A stretch of 64,000 nucleotides of DNA from Tyto alba (lineage: Eukaryota; Chordata; Aves; Strigiformes; Tytonidae), in NCBI RefSeq assembly GCF_018691265.1, contig NW_024881296.1, positions 12,989,427-13,053,426 on the forward strand, read 5' to 3'. The notes below the pieces were generated by a model. The model had not been told where the DNA came from and ran no database searches. It saw nothing but the letters and a program-made list of their open reading frames with translations. How positions within the stretch are numbered: the first letter of the stretch is position 1; each line of letters begins with the position of its first letter. This document shows, one piece after another, positions 13,831 through 26,243 of this stretch. The translations under genes were made by a program, and so were the position numbers.

Positions 13831-16800
13831 GAGCGTTATAGGCAGAGCAGTCTGGAGCCTCTTTCTCTTTAACTTTCCCCACACTGACGCACTACCAGTC
13901 TACCTCCACAACGACCTGCTGGCTTACTGCTCTCAATACACTGGTTTAATCTTGCAGACCTTCCACCAGCTTTTGCTAAGCTCCAGATCAAACACTGGGG
14001 GCTTTAAAATTCTTTAAAGCCTAAATTGCCCCTATCAAGCCACAGAGTGCAGTTAAGCACAGCAGAGCGCTTAACCTGACTGCAGCTGACAGGTTCCATC
14101 ATAATAAAAAAATCAAAATAAGAGTCTTCTAAATTAATTTCCCCAGAAGGCAGGGTTATTCATGATCACAGTTATAGTTAGTCTATATATTATGGGAATA
14201 TAGAAATATATAAACTAACTGCTGACTAAAACAGATGTTTTCTGTTTAGTTACTTCACAGGTATTTAGGAAATACTTCTAAATGCAGATAAAACAACCAT
14301 TTTTTATTAATTTCTGCTATTCTGTTGAGGGAAAATAAGATGCCTATAAATCTTTGCATTAGCAAACCCAGATCATTTGCAGAGGTATATACCACTCCAA
14401 ACTCAGCATGAAGAAATCAAATCAAACATAAATAACAGCAAAAGCTAAGATTCAGTCTTTAAACCGAAAGAATATTACTTAAGTAACAGACTCAGCAAAA
14501 CCTAATATGTGATTTTAGAGTCTGGTGATAGTAACAAAAATTATAATGACTTTAAGGGAATGCTTTATGGTTTTCTATGTCAAATTAAATGAGGATTTGA
14601 TGCAAAATATTTGAAAGTGAGAGAAGTGAGATCTTCATATATTTTGTGCATATACATATAAATATGTAAGGAAGTTTATAAGGAAAAGAAGCTTTTATGG
14701 TATGGGTGTTTCATGTGTATGCATTGTCTGTTGATACAAACACAAAACAGATTAGGAAAATCAATACTCTATTCTTTTTCTAGATTTTTATCCACTGTAG
14801 TACACAAAAGCAATTTAGGTCCTGGCTGCACTGAATTCTTACTTCAGCATTTCTTAGATGAGTGTATTTGTCATTCCCTCTGACAAACAATAGATAAAAG
14901 GTGGCAAATCAAGATTGTTTTATATTTAGTACATTTCAAAAATGTAAGCAAAACAGAGCTAACAGATAACTTTTCCTGAAAAAAATACATTTACTCTCTG
15001 ATGCTAAAAAGAGCAAGAGTCAGAAAGAGCATCAGCCATTATCAACCACAACCAAACCACCCGTACTCCAGGAGCCCAAAGGCTTTCTAAAGCCTTGTTG
15101 CTAGAAAATGAGAAAGAAAGGTTGGTGACACAATTATCTGCCTATTTCATGACCTTGAATAACCACTGCATGCTCTAGATCACTCTGCATGGAGAATGTC
15201 ATTGCTCCTCTGCCAGTGATGGTGACTAGTCTGTACATTAAAGCTATAGAAACAAGATACTGAGTTTTATGCTGGTCTACGAAGGAGAAATTAAAGTTAG
15301 TTTTAACCACAAAGTTCATCAAAAGACTCCAGTCACTTCACAGGGCAAGACAGTTTGGTACCGAATTTTGGCTGCAGTCAAGTATACCATTTAAATTTTA
15401 AAAAACCTATCAAAATTATACTTTCAGGAGCTAATATACAGACTTACAGTGCTAACACTGAAGGTTATCTGCATCTACTATATCACTTCTCTCTTACTTC
15501 CACTCACATGTTTGAAAATGACATAACACTTTTTAACTCCCAACATCGTAAAAGCAAGCCTCAGTTTCCTGCTCTCTGGACTTCTGGACTTTCAGATGGA
15601 GTCTGAAAGCAGTTAGCAGCAAGACCCAAGCGCAGAGCAATCTGCTGGAAGATCATCGTAAGACCAAGCTTGGATGTGAAATATTCAGCTTTCCCCCTTT
15701 GGCTGCGGCCAGCAAATACACTCTGCCTGCAGCAGACCCGGGTTAGTATGCAACTGTCTCTGGTTTCTCTTTCCTACAATTTCCATTTTTCTTCTTCAGT
15801 AACAGTGCCTGATGAACGTGGGAATGGCAGCCTCTCTCACGCAGGTCTGTCACTACAAGGAAGACCATCTGACCAGGCCTTAGGCCAACTAGGAGAGAAT
15901 TTTTTCTAAAATGGATTTTTTTAACTGTGTTCCCTTTAAATTGAGTTTCCCTTCTATCTTTTGAATGGTGTCAATTGTGCAGGTTATATTCAAATAACCA
16001 AGCACTCGCCTTTTGCCTTTATCTCAGCCTCTTCGCTTTTTCATCCTTGTCCTGCGTGAATGTCTTCCTGTCCTCCTCTGTTTCCAGCAGTCCATAGGAT
16101 GTGTATAAAATTCATGTATGACTGTCTTGTTTTCAGTGAATTTGCAGCACAATGTAAAGAAAACGAGTCACAGCTCCAGGAGAAGGAATCCCCATTGAAC
16201 AGCATGGACAAGCACACAATTGGCTGGTACTGAAAACAAATAGCAAGCTGAAACACATGACTAGAAAGTCAGGGGGATCTTGAATAGGGGGAGAAAAAAA
16301 AAAAAAGCAGGTGTACTGCAGCATCTGCCTAGTGGGTTTTCACACAGAGAGACTCAGACAAGAAACAACAAAAGGAAGGACTGCAGATCAGAATCAGTGA
16401 AAAGTAAAAACAGAAGGAAGTTATATAGGAGGTACTTTGTAGTCACAAATTCAGGACATGGCAAAACAAAGATGACAAGGTGTTTAGTACACCATTTAGG
16501 AGACACACAGGTGCCTCTAAAACAACATTGTCATGTCCTTTGTCTTAAGGCACTCCGAATGCAGAATACAGTATCTGGAGTTCAGGATCAGACACAATGT
16601 AAGGATGGTCCACGCTGCTGAGGACTGACACATTATTCCTATCCCTTAGCAGCTTTGGGATACTTGGTTTACTTGTAGTTGGAGGCAACTCTAGGTTTGC
16701 CTTGTTCCCCAGTAGTGCAACAGGAATAAACCTATAGGCAAGGATCTGGAGAGTATTTCTGAAGTTTAAACAAACTACATGAAAACTAGAGCGACTACGG

Positions 16801-18219
16801 GATAGAGAACTGAATAAAAGCAATCTGGAGATGAGTACAGATTATTTCAACATAAGATACCACAGACCACCAAGAATATTTTTCATTAAGAATAAGGCTA
16901 ATGAAACAAAGTTATCAGTGACAAAAGTTATAATTTGAATAATGTTCATTCAGGCAAGCAACAAATGAGCAAATTCAGGGAAAGAAATATACGCACCCAC
17001 TCCTGTCACATGAAATAGCACGTTGGCACAGCAGCTAATGACCAGGATTTAAGTACCACCTTCTTCTTTTATTATTCCTAAACTGTATTTCCTTCTCCCT
17101 GTGCTCTCTTTTGAACAGGATGATTACAATTGCTGCCTCATCACTTTTTCACTCCTCCTTCAAATCCCAGAATATCATATATGTTACTTACTAGACAAAA
17201 GACATGCCTGCTTTAGTAAAATTATTAAACTTTCTTCTCCATACCCATAACCAAGTAGATCTTCTGCTCCAAATACAATAAAAGATCTGCAACATCATTG
17301 ATTTTGTGATGCTTGTGGTGTTTTAAAGACATCTATACACTAGAAACTGAACTGAGACCTCTAAATTATTTCATGCAAGCCCTTCAACAGCTGTCAAATA
17401 GCAATGACTTCTTTGGACTGGGAAAGATTAGCTTTTGCCTTTCTAATATATTATCAGATTCTCAACTGAAATAAGGTTATTTCTCCACAATTCCTTTCAT
17501 TTTCTCATGGTTGAAGACATCTGTACCTTTCAACACACTTGAAACACTAAAAAAGAATTCAGCTTAAAACATACTGAATGTCTTTTCAAAATATCCTGAC
17601 CATAATCCATATGTATAATTATTATTAATGTAAAGGACATGTATGAAGGAAGGGAGACTATACCCCTTGAGACCAAGTATTGCACTGCTCCATGAAACTG
17701 AAAAGGAAGGTACTGCCATTCATATCAAACAACTGAAGTATGAACATTTCTTTTATATCATACCGACACTACATTAAAGCATGCTTCAGAGCTGCTGGTT
17801 TTCTTGAGAGTGCTATGCCTGTTCATTTCATGAGGTTTTAATAGTCATGATGATGAAAACTGAGCTCTGAAAGGTCCTCTTAGACATAAAGGAGATCCTC
17901 TCTTAAGCTTCATGACTGAAATATGTTTGATGTCAACTTAAAGAAAAGAGAATTCACTAATATAAATGTGTATTTTTAATTTTATTTTTTTTAAATACAG
18001 AGTCATTTCTCTGTCCTACCTCAGAAGCAGTTCTTCTGGGGAGGAAAAAGAAAGAAATGTACAACATTTAAAAGTAATATAAGTCATCTTCATTATCGAG
18101 AACATTAACTAATTCTTATGCTGATTAGTACAACATTTAAACCTCCTCTGATGAAATGCTTAACTGGAAACAAAGAAGAGATAGATATTATGCTACACAA
18201 CAGAAACTAAAAGAACTCT
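13831..18219. other. Non-coding unique DNA
   Basis: No gene is recognised. The longest frame is 113 codons (16280-16621 plus), starts near an A-rich run (about 16294-16305) and resembles nothing known to me. An imperfect hairpin at 14176-14220 is listed separately. Homopolymer runs are short. No retroelement is identified. Confidence 0.65.
14176..14220. repeat. Inverted repeat, 15-bp arms
   Basis: Left arm 14176-14190 and right arm 14206-14220 are complementary at 14 of 15 positions, separated by a 15-base spacer. The arms are AT-rich (AGTTAGTCTATATAT on the left). A transcript could fold into a hairpin, but the arms are short for a microRNA precursor and AT-rich enough to arise by chance. 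Confidence 0.8.
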
Positions 18220-18440
18220 TTTAAGGGATAAACAATGAGGTCAAAATTGTTATTAACAGAAATACACTGCAAGGCCAGCTTAATAAATATTTGTATATTT
18301 ATGTTTATAAAACATCTGCATCATTAGTTCTGATGAAAGCATAATAATGACTTGATGAGCAAGTTAATAATCAGCATGCATTGGCTCTTATGTGGGTCCT
18401 TAGAAAACTACATTCTCTATTTATAAAGCTGCAGCTGTAC
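18220..18440. promoter_or_regulatory. Candidate conserved non-coding element
   Basis: Dense, non-repetitive AT-rich words with many homeodomain or forkhead-like cores: GTTATTAACAG, TAATAAATATTTGTATATTT and GTTAATAATCAGCATGCATT. No open frame is present. The texture resembles gene-desert enhancers; conservation was not tested. Confidence 0.25.
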
Positions 18441-20409
18441 TGAAACCTCCTTAGCACATGCATTTCTCTTTTGAGAAGAATGAGATAGTATTATCGTGTA
18501 AACTTATTTAAGAGGTCAAATCCATTCCTCTGGAACTATAAAAACTTTAAAAACACATATCACCAGATGAAATTTCCACTTTTAAATACCTGAATTCCCA
18601 GGCAAAGCCACATATAACTTGCATTATAACTAACTTTAAAAAACAAAACAAAACAAACAAAAAAACCCCCAAAAAACTAGAAACTCTAGTATCAGAATAA
18701 ACATCAGGAAACTCTAAGCCAGCCATTTCATATAATAGATCTGGGCAGGTGCATATGCTCTGTCTAGTGGACTTCAGTCCTGAAAACTCCCCGTTACTTT
18801 CGTCCATGCAGCAGCTCAGAGTTCTCACCGTAAATCTTGTCTATTGAGAACACCAATCACCCAGTGAGCCTTCAAATATATTACACAAAATTCCTCAAAT
18901 GATAGCAAAGTTGGGAAGAAAGTTTGCCATACACTGATTAATTAGGAAAATTGAACCAGAATATCTGTGGCTAGAACTATTTGGGGACTTCTCCGGCCCC
19001 CAGCTCTCCCCCCAGCACTCAGTCCTCCCGTTCCCTCCCAGGCTCCAGAAATAGGTGCTTCTCTGAGTAACTAAGGATGCCCTGGCAATGCCACTCCTGG
19101 GATGCCCCAGCCTTCCTACCAGCACCCACAGCTGCCTGCGTGCTGTAGTGCAGACTATAAACCCAAACCAGCAGATCCAGATTAACTTCTTCTGAAGAGA
19201 TCCTTATTCCTTTTAAGTTGCAGGGAGAACAGCAGAGTGGAACCTTCTGCCTCCAAACTCTCCCCAAAGGAAAAGGCAGATCCTCCTTCTATCCAGAGGT
19301 AGTTTTTAAAAAAAGCCTACTCACACTTGTGAAACAAAAAGACAAATTGAAGACTATCAAAGATCTTCTTACCTTATCAACTACAGTCATTTGACTTCAT
19401 ATTATCCAAATCACACATATAACTATTTTTAGTTTAAAAACTGGGTGGGAAGATGTACCCCTTTTATCTTTTATTTCTTTGCCTCATTCATATCCTCGTG
19501 CCAGAAGCCATCACATCTGCTACACCACAATGTAGCAAAACATGTTGTATTATTTTCACCACTCCTAGTGGCAAAGATCTTCTGAAACAAGTGCTTTTGT
19601 ACACATTTGGCCTTCTAAGCCTGAGGTCTTCTGGAAGGAAACCACCACACTTGAACACACTGAACATGGATTTTCAGTGTCCTCATCCAAACAGACTGCT
19701 CTCTCAGACTTTGTCTGGAATAAAATATACTTAATTTTTAATTGTAAAAATAAGTAACATCAGTAAGAACACTGTGGGAGTTAAGCATAAATAACAAAAA
19801 CATACGTTACACCAGTGTTTATACAGAAGCATAGATCCTATTTCTCTAAATATTTTCTTTCTAAGCACCAATACAGTCTGATTGAATAGGAATGATGTTT
19901 CCTGTAAAATAAATGCCACAAAATCATCCTATGTAGCCGCCAGGACCAGTGTCTTGCAAATGCTATGCAGCCCACTGAGCAGAGGACCAAGAAGACCTGG
20001 GCTCTGCTTTCAGCCCTGCCGCTGCCTGACGAGCAGCTACAACAGCTTTTCATAAGAAATTCTGATCTTTTTGTGCCCCATTTCCACATCTACAGAATGG
20101 GAATAATGGCATTTCTCTATGCAAAACACTATGATCAACAGGTGAAAACATACATACAGCTAAAACAAGGTTACTTTCTCCTGTGTGTCAAGCTTTCTCT
20201 GTGCAACCTCATTTGTATTGTCCATGCTTGAAGGATGCAAAAGAAAGATATTTTAGCACCACGATGCTAAAATTGTTCTTCTTTGCTATTCTCTGCTGCT
20301 GCTGTAGCATATTTTGTTGACAGACTCCAGTACAGCTGGTGTTAAACAAACAGGAATGGTACCTACATCTGCTCGGCGAAGGGTTGCCTAGCAACTGCAA
20401 TCAAAGGGT
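18441..20409. other. Non-coding unique DNA
   Basis: No gene is recognised. Open frames of 60-93 codons lie on both strands. An AAAAC/AAAC simple repeat lies at about 18640-18675. A good-looking minus-strand 5' splice site, AAG|GTAAGAAG, occurs near 19370, but I find no matching acceptor of normal quality. Confidence 0.6.
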
Positions 20410-21000
20410 GTTTTACCCTCAGCGATCTACTGTAAATTAACAGAAATCCCTCTACAATATTCCAACACCTTATGTTTCAGTGGCTATATAAATGCTTTAT
20501 TATTATTGTTATTATTTTGTAGCTAATGCGTTTCCTTTCGTGATCTGCTTCAGTCAAAAAATGGAGCAGCCAGAAAAGGTCAGATCATGAAGCACAAAAA
20601 GGTTCAGAGACTTGTTTGATGTAGAAATATTATTTGACAGCTCATTGCATTTATTTACTATAGCCTTTTCTTCTGCCATTTCAGAATCTATTTCAGCTGC
20701 CGCATGGGAGCCTGAAGCCATTAGCCTGAATTATCATTCTGAATGCAAATTTCACAAGGTAATACTAAATTGTGAAGGTTTTGACTCCTGTAGTTACTGA
20801 GATGCTTTTCCTTTAGAGAGGTTACAGGTCTCTTATTTGTTTGCATATTAACAACAATGATTTTCAGTATGCCTGACATTACAACGTTCATTTTTCGTAT
20901 GTGTAATAGCTGAATACCAGAAGACGTACTGCAGAGTGCATGTCAACACACAGAAAAGAAATTAGTATCTGAGATATTAAACAGGCTTTGCAAGCAAGGG
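20410..21000. other. Unique DNA around an exon-like segment
   Basis: A short TTA/TTG triplet repeat (about 20498-20516) is followed by repeat-free sequence. It contains the exon-like interval 20685-20758, listed separately, and ATTTGCATATTAACAACAATG-like AT-rich words near 20840. The 62-codon open frame 20612-20800 reads through both putative splice sites, so it does not by itself support splicing. Confidence 0.4.
20685..20758 (+). other. Candidate 74-nt exon (splice-site pair)
   Basis: The segment is preceded by a pyrimidine-rich acceptor, TTCTTCTGCCATTTCAG ending at 20684, and followed by a consensus-like donor AAG|GTAATA with GT at 20759-20760. An alternative acceptor, TATTTCAG ending at 20696, would give 62 nt. 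The segment is open in one plus-strand frame. A length of 74 is not a multiple of three, so inclusion would shift frame unless it belongs to a lncRNA or untranslated exon. No partner exon or gene was recognised, and such pairs also arise by chance in 64 kb. Confidence 0.2.
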
Positions 21001-22629
21001 AACAAATCAGTCAAACATGGAGTAAAGAAAGCTGGTAGAAACTATTCATTAGGTTTTAGCAAGTTCCATTTCCAACCATATTGAAACAGGAGCAAAATTT
21101 TGATTTAAAAGACTTTTACTAAAGATCCTGAACCAAAAAGGCTGGAACATATTGGTGAACGTTAAACATTCCATACTCTTCTTATCACTAAAACAACTCC
21201 CTTTTTGGTAGCAGGAAGGATCGAACAACTTGGTAGAACCCAGATGGGCCTATTTACTTCCTTTCCTCCACTATGTCCAGACATAATTTTACCAGGTCTG
21301 TATCTGAGCCTGAAAACATTCTGGTCTACAGCGAGCCCCCAGGACAGCATCTCCTCCATGCAGATGCCCCTAGCTCTCTGTCTTCCACATCACACACAAT
21401 GCCCATTGTCCATGTGCACTTACACGGTATGTTATTTAAGATCCTCCATCTGCCCCCACCCCAAATCTTCCATATATTAATTGTTAAAGGGAAAATGGAT
21501 CTGCTATCTGCTGGACTCAGGTGTTTCACCAGATAGCAGCTAGTGGAGCAAGATGTTAAACAAATGGTGATGGAACAGCGAAACAAAGCACGAAGAAGCA
21601 ACAGATAGAAAAAATATACTTGAACAACAGCTTATACATTTTGTTATTCCTGGCTTTGCCTGGACCATTATAGGAGATTGTTGTTTGTTTTGTCCATTGC
21701 TATAAAAAGGTGAGGAAGTTGAAGAGCTTTGCTTAGCAGAACCCTCCACACCTCCCCTTCTCTCCACATATCAGTGCCCTGTGCTCTGTGCAGTCCAAGA
21801 TCAAATGCAACTCTAGCAAAAGCAGCTCCTGAACTTTTCTGCTGTGCTTGTCTCTGCTTAAAGGGTGAATTTCAATGTAAACAGCATTTTATCCCAGGTC
21901 AGGAATTCACACAAACCAAGCAACACTGTAGGATGCAAAATAGACTTTTGATTCTTCCAGAAACTACTGGAGGCTTGAGACATGCAGGGACTTTGGTTTA
22001 GCACTGTCTGTGCTTATACTGGTTTTCATCCTCTTAAAAAACGCACTATACCTGTGCAGCTCCCTCAGCAGAACTGGAGCATATTCTATGAGAATAACAG
22101 CTAACAGACAGCCATAACTAAGAACTACAGATCACAGAAGTCTGATGTAAGATTCTTTAGTAATTGCCCAACTCTTAAAAATTTACTTTGAAATCATATC
22201 TAAATTCTTTAGAGCTGGGGGCTTGTTTGTTTGTTTGTTTAAAGAGGCACATTAAATTACTATATTTTCAATCCAGGAAAAGTATCTGTGGTCATTGTTG
22301 ACAAAACTCAGCTTGGAAGTACATTTCTTCACAATTGACTTTTCCAGCCTGAAGAGTCCGAAACTGGTGATTCTCTAGAATGGAAACTGCTCAGTAAATT
22401 CAATCCTTCTCCTAGGTACCTAATTCAGATCTACCACACCTTTATGAATGGAGAGGGAAGAAGAGTCCAAATGTGAGAGCACCACTGACCTACAAACCGG
22501 CCCCCATGTTAACTGCTCTGCTTTCCATTTCTCTTCCAGTAATTTCTACTTCTCATTTTGAGGTTTTGATTCTTCTCCCCTCCCTTGTGCATCATTTAAG
22601 ATTTCTCTACAAAGAATTTGATCCACCAT
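21001..22629. other. Non-coding unique DNA
   Basis: No gene is recognised. Overlapping 65-91-codon frames on both strands at 21162-22001 show no family resemblance. A perfect 10-bp inverted repeat (CTGCTATCTG at 21501-21510, complement at 21530-21539) has a 19-base spacer. A (GTTT)4 repeat lies near 22225-22240. Confidence 0.6.
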
Positions 22630-23175
22630 TAATCACAGCAGTATGCAAGCTCTTTCCTGTATCATTTATGAATACTCTATGCTGCATGCACCCCTACGGG
22701 ACTTCACTGATGCCCTCTCTCCTTTGACTGAACTGACCAATCCACCTTTTCTTTTTTATCTTTCAACCAATGGATTATTCTCATGCTTCATGGGAATTTA
22801 ATTTCTTTCAGAGACTTTAGTGAGGGACTCCCCTTGTCCACACACTTGCTGAGACCATCAGGGAATTCCAGTGATTTCTGAAGCGTGACTTCTCTTCACA
22901 AATGCTGTGTTGGCTCTTCTTCCATACAGCCTATAAATTCCCATAAATTACAGGCCACATGCCCATAACTTTCACTCTTTACTACAATCCCTATCCACTT
23001 CCTCTGAAATACTAGTTTGTGATTTACCTCGGAACTATATATATAATTTTATTTCTTTTTTTTTTTTTTTTTTTTTAAACTAACATGGCATTAGCCTCTT
23101 GAAGTCGCAAGGTAGTAAAGTGGTTTTAAACAATGGTTGACACTAAATGGCTTGGCTATTTCTTCATGGCCCTAC
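22630..23175 (-). mobile_element. Old CR1/L3-type LINE, ORF2 fragment
   Basis: Read on the minus strand, this matches, with heavy divergence, the reverse-transcriptase part of ancient amniote CR1/L3-type elements as I know their sequence. Landmarks on the plus strand, in expected order, are ATCATTTATGAATA (22659), CACCCCTACGGGACTTCACT (22688-22707), TTTCAACCAATGGATTATTC (22761), CACAAATGCTGTGTTGGCTC (22898) and TTTACTACAATCCCTATCCA (22978). The copy is broken by many substitutions. There is an apparent loss of some tens of bases around 22830-22838, where two segments normally apart are joined. A T21 tract at 23056-23076 interrupts it. No coding capacity remains. Boundaries are approximate. 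Confidence 0.72.
23056..23076. repeat. Poly-T tract (T21) inside old CR1
   Basis: Twenty-one T in a row sit in the old CR1 fragment at a place where its relatives have mixed sequence. No retroposed body is joined to it. Confidence 0.95.
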
Positions 23176-24129
23176 TAATGAGATCCTGCTAATTTTGCCT
23201 GTCAGAACCACACCTTCATCTAGCAGCTGTTCAAACTGAAGCAAGTCTTTCCTGTAAATGAGAATGAGATGGAGCTAATGCTTTCTAGCATGTTTTTCAA
23301 ATTGCTAAAGAAAATGTTGCACAGAACAGCCCCACAGCCGCTAGATGTATCTTATTTGTGTAGTTCTTCTACAAAGACTTATACATAAACATGAGAGTTA
23401 TAAAAGCTCAGAACCGATGGAGAGTCTTCTACTGAGATAAAAACTAACAAATGCTTTATGGCAAAGGCACAAGGTAGCGTTAATATCTTGGAAAGATGCT
23501 TTTTATTCTTTGATCTAACATAAAAGACCAGCAGAAACACTTCCATGGCACACAAACCAGCTGAAACAGAATTCTACAAGTTATTCATCCACCAGAAAAG
23601 TTAGCAAATATTTACTTGTCTCTGTAGCCAGCCCTGCAAGACTCTCTCTCCTCCCCTGAGGCAGGACTGCAACTTGGAGTAAGTCCCTCAGGGGCACAAG
23701 TGAGCAGATGGGTAAGGACAGATAGATGCTGGGTTTCACAACCTCCAAAAGAATCAGCCATCACACCTGAGATGATCAGAGAGAGATCCTAATATGAGAC
23801 CAGTATAGGCCAACGGCAAACTACTATACCCGTGCACAGAAAGAAAAAATGGGACAAAGTCGTACCTCGGAGGGTGCCTCGGTGGTAAAATGGTTTCTGA
23901 AGGCTTTTACTAGTCTACTAACACTTCGTAGCTGTACGACTCAGAACTGTGCTCAAAAACGAAATCCAGCCTTTCCCTTTGTAAGAAATATGTTTGGCGA
24001 CCTAAGTCTGTTTAATGAGTACTAATTTGTTCGTGAAGCTGACAACTGAATTTCCCCTTCAATCTACATTATATTGCATATCACTTCTGTTGGTTTCTGG
24101 GGAAAACGGGAAAAAAGAGCAGCCCTTAT
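23176..24129. other. Non-coding unique DNA
   Basis: No gene and no open frame of note. Sequence near 23280-23340 faintly recalls old LINE ORF2 text but is too diverged to call. No tandem repeats. Confidence 0.5.
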
Positions 24130-24520
24130 TTAAAAACAAAAAACAATTCATGATGAGATTGACATGAAAGAAAGTTGTTTCTCAACAGTAATTGCTTCCC
24201 CCTGGGCTTGACAATGTTTACAAATTAAAGCTTTTTCTTCATATATGACTTGACCTATCATGAATTATAGCTGCTGCTACCAATTCTACTCCTCCCTGCA
24301 CATAGAAAAAAACACTTGCTATCTCAATTCTGTACTGTAATTAAATATTTTCTGATGGCTTATTATTTATTCTTCCTCACCTGCAGCTCTCCTGGCATTT
24401 ATACATCTCCAAATATTAGCAGGCAATTAAAAAACTGTTATTAACAATATTAATATCCTAAGAGCTTGTTTGATGTGAATGAGACAGGATTGAACTGCTT
24501 GACTGCAAGGAATGATTTTT
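24130..24520. promoter_or_regulatory. Candidate conserved non-coding element
   Basis: Repeat-free sequence with homeodomain-like cores in balanced context: AACAGTAATTGCTTCCCC, CTATCATGAATTATAGCTG, AGCAGGCAATTAAAAAACTG and TTATTAACAATATTAATATC. No open frame runs through it. It is one of the stronger enhancer-like textures in the window. Assignment is inference. Confidence 0.3.
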
Positions 24521-25739
24521 CTTTTTTTTTTATTTTTTAATTTGTGCATTATTTAGCACCTTGCATTCTTTGTCCAGAATCAAGGCTCTTAAGAAATCCA
24601 GGAGGAAATATGAAAAAATAAACAATGAGCCAAATTTATCACTAATCTCATTTGACCACTATAAAAATACCAGAGTGATGTAAAGTATTAAAAAGAGAAG
24701 AATAGGTATAGTTTTTTATTTTACTTTTTTAGTAATGCTTTGCTCTTAAAAAAAAAATCAAAATAAGCTACAATTTTCAACCCAAACCAACTTCAAAGAT
24801 AAGTAGGACCTCTTGCACTAAAAGTAAAGCCAGTATCAATCGAAACAGGAACTCAGTATTTCAGACATTCAAATCTAACTTGTCTGCACGATTCTTTCAA
24901 AACGCTCAAGGTTTTTCTCTTACTCCTCTTCTCTATATCATGTATCCTGATTCTACTACATAGAATAATTCAGTGCAGCCCATGGAAATCACTGTGTGTT
25001 GGTACGAACTGAGAATTTGGTCGGGGAGCTAAAACCAGGCATTTACTCAGACTCAACTCAGTATACTTTAGAGCTGCTCAGTAAAAAACCCTTAACCACA
25101 ATCCTAACTTGCCACACTTATATGCTTGACAACTTTACGACAGCCGTATTGCTGTTTGGCATCTTGCCCTGTGTTTCACATCATCTCCTGCACGAGCTGG
25201 GTCACAGGTAGCACCCCCCCATCTCCCTCCTCTGCTCCCCCAAACAGCAACGGGGGCAAGGGGGGCTGCCTGTCCCTTTGTGAGCTCAAAAGCCAAGGAT
25301 CAGGCAACCCTCTCGTATTTCTCAGTCAGGAAGGGCACCAGAGCTCAGAGCCCAGGGGAGTGCTCAGGGGGGTGTGACAAATGTGAAGGGAACGGGCCCC
25401 GACGGGCACGGGGACAGGAAAAGTGAGCAGAACTGAGAGGACCACCATTTTGTTTAGCGTTTTGCTTAAATAACATCAATCGTCACAAAAAAAGCATCCG
25501 CTGAAAGGGATTTGGGGGCAACCAGGAATTCTTTTTACAGAGGAGGGGACTGCGATGGCCCCCCACGATCCCCGTGTGCTGCGTGGGTGCTTGCGGCCCT
25601 GCGGCAGCATGAGTGCCCAGTCCCCCGTACGTCTCGGCAGAGACAAACCAAGCCACACACAAACTTTTGCGACAGCTTCAGGTATGCACGGGGGGACAGG
25701 ATGGGCCAGCAGCTGTTCTTCCCCAAAATCATTTGCTGA
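24521..25739. other. Non-coding DNA, GC-richer at its end
   Basis: The first part is AT-rich with short T and A runs (24521-24540, 24749-24757). From about 25190 to 25740 it is GC-richer, with short overlapping frames of 60-83 codons on both strands. These look like compositional artefacts. No CpG-dense promoter structure is obvious. Confidence 0.6.
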
Positions 25740-26243
25740 TGTAACAAGCCGAGTTTAAAAAGACATTAATATACAGATCAACAACAAACTCTTTAGAGGC
25801 TCCACAAGCAAAGCGCCTGTAACTATTAATAAGTGTTTTGCTTTATTATAGACAACACGAATTGACCTTATATGCCCAGTGTACTAATGAAAAATAAATT
25901 GTATACTGAATAACAATTACTGCACGCTGGCATACTCACATTGCATTGCTAAAGGCTTTTTTTATCTAACAAGTCAGAAGTTTTCCCATTTTGTTAACCC
26001 ATGAGAAAAAGGAATTGCCTTGGCAAAGGCAACTAGCTTGGGGTTGAAATGCATCCGAAAGCCAGAATCCGCAAAACACCTTATTTCTCACTTAATGTTA
26101 ATTTAAACCCAATCTATTTGTTTTTAAGGACTTGATCCAGGCCCTCTGATACATGCTGAACTAAAAATATATTGAAAAATAACGAATTTTGCAAAGGGCA
26201 GTTTGTAGGCATCCCACAGTAGAGCAAATTCAATCAATTTCGG
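25740..26243. promoter_or_regulatory. Candidate regulatory block beside the LTR
   Basis: Repeat-free AT-rich sequence with words such as GTAACTATTAATAAGTG and CTGAATAACAATTACTGCAC, and no open frame. The LTR starts immediately after it. The texture suggests a conserved element, without alignment support. Confidence 0.2.
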
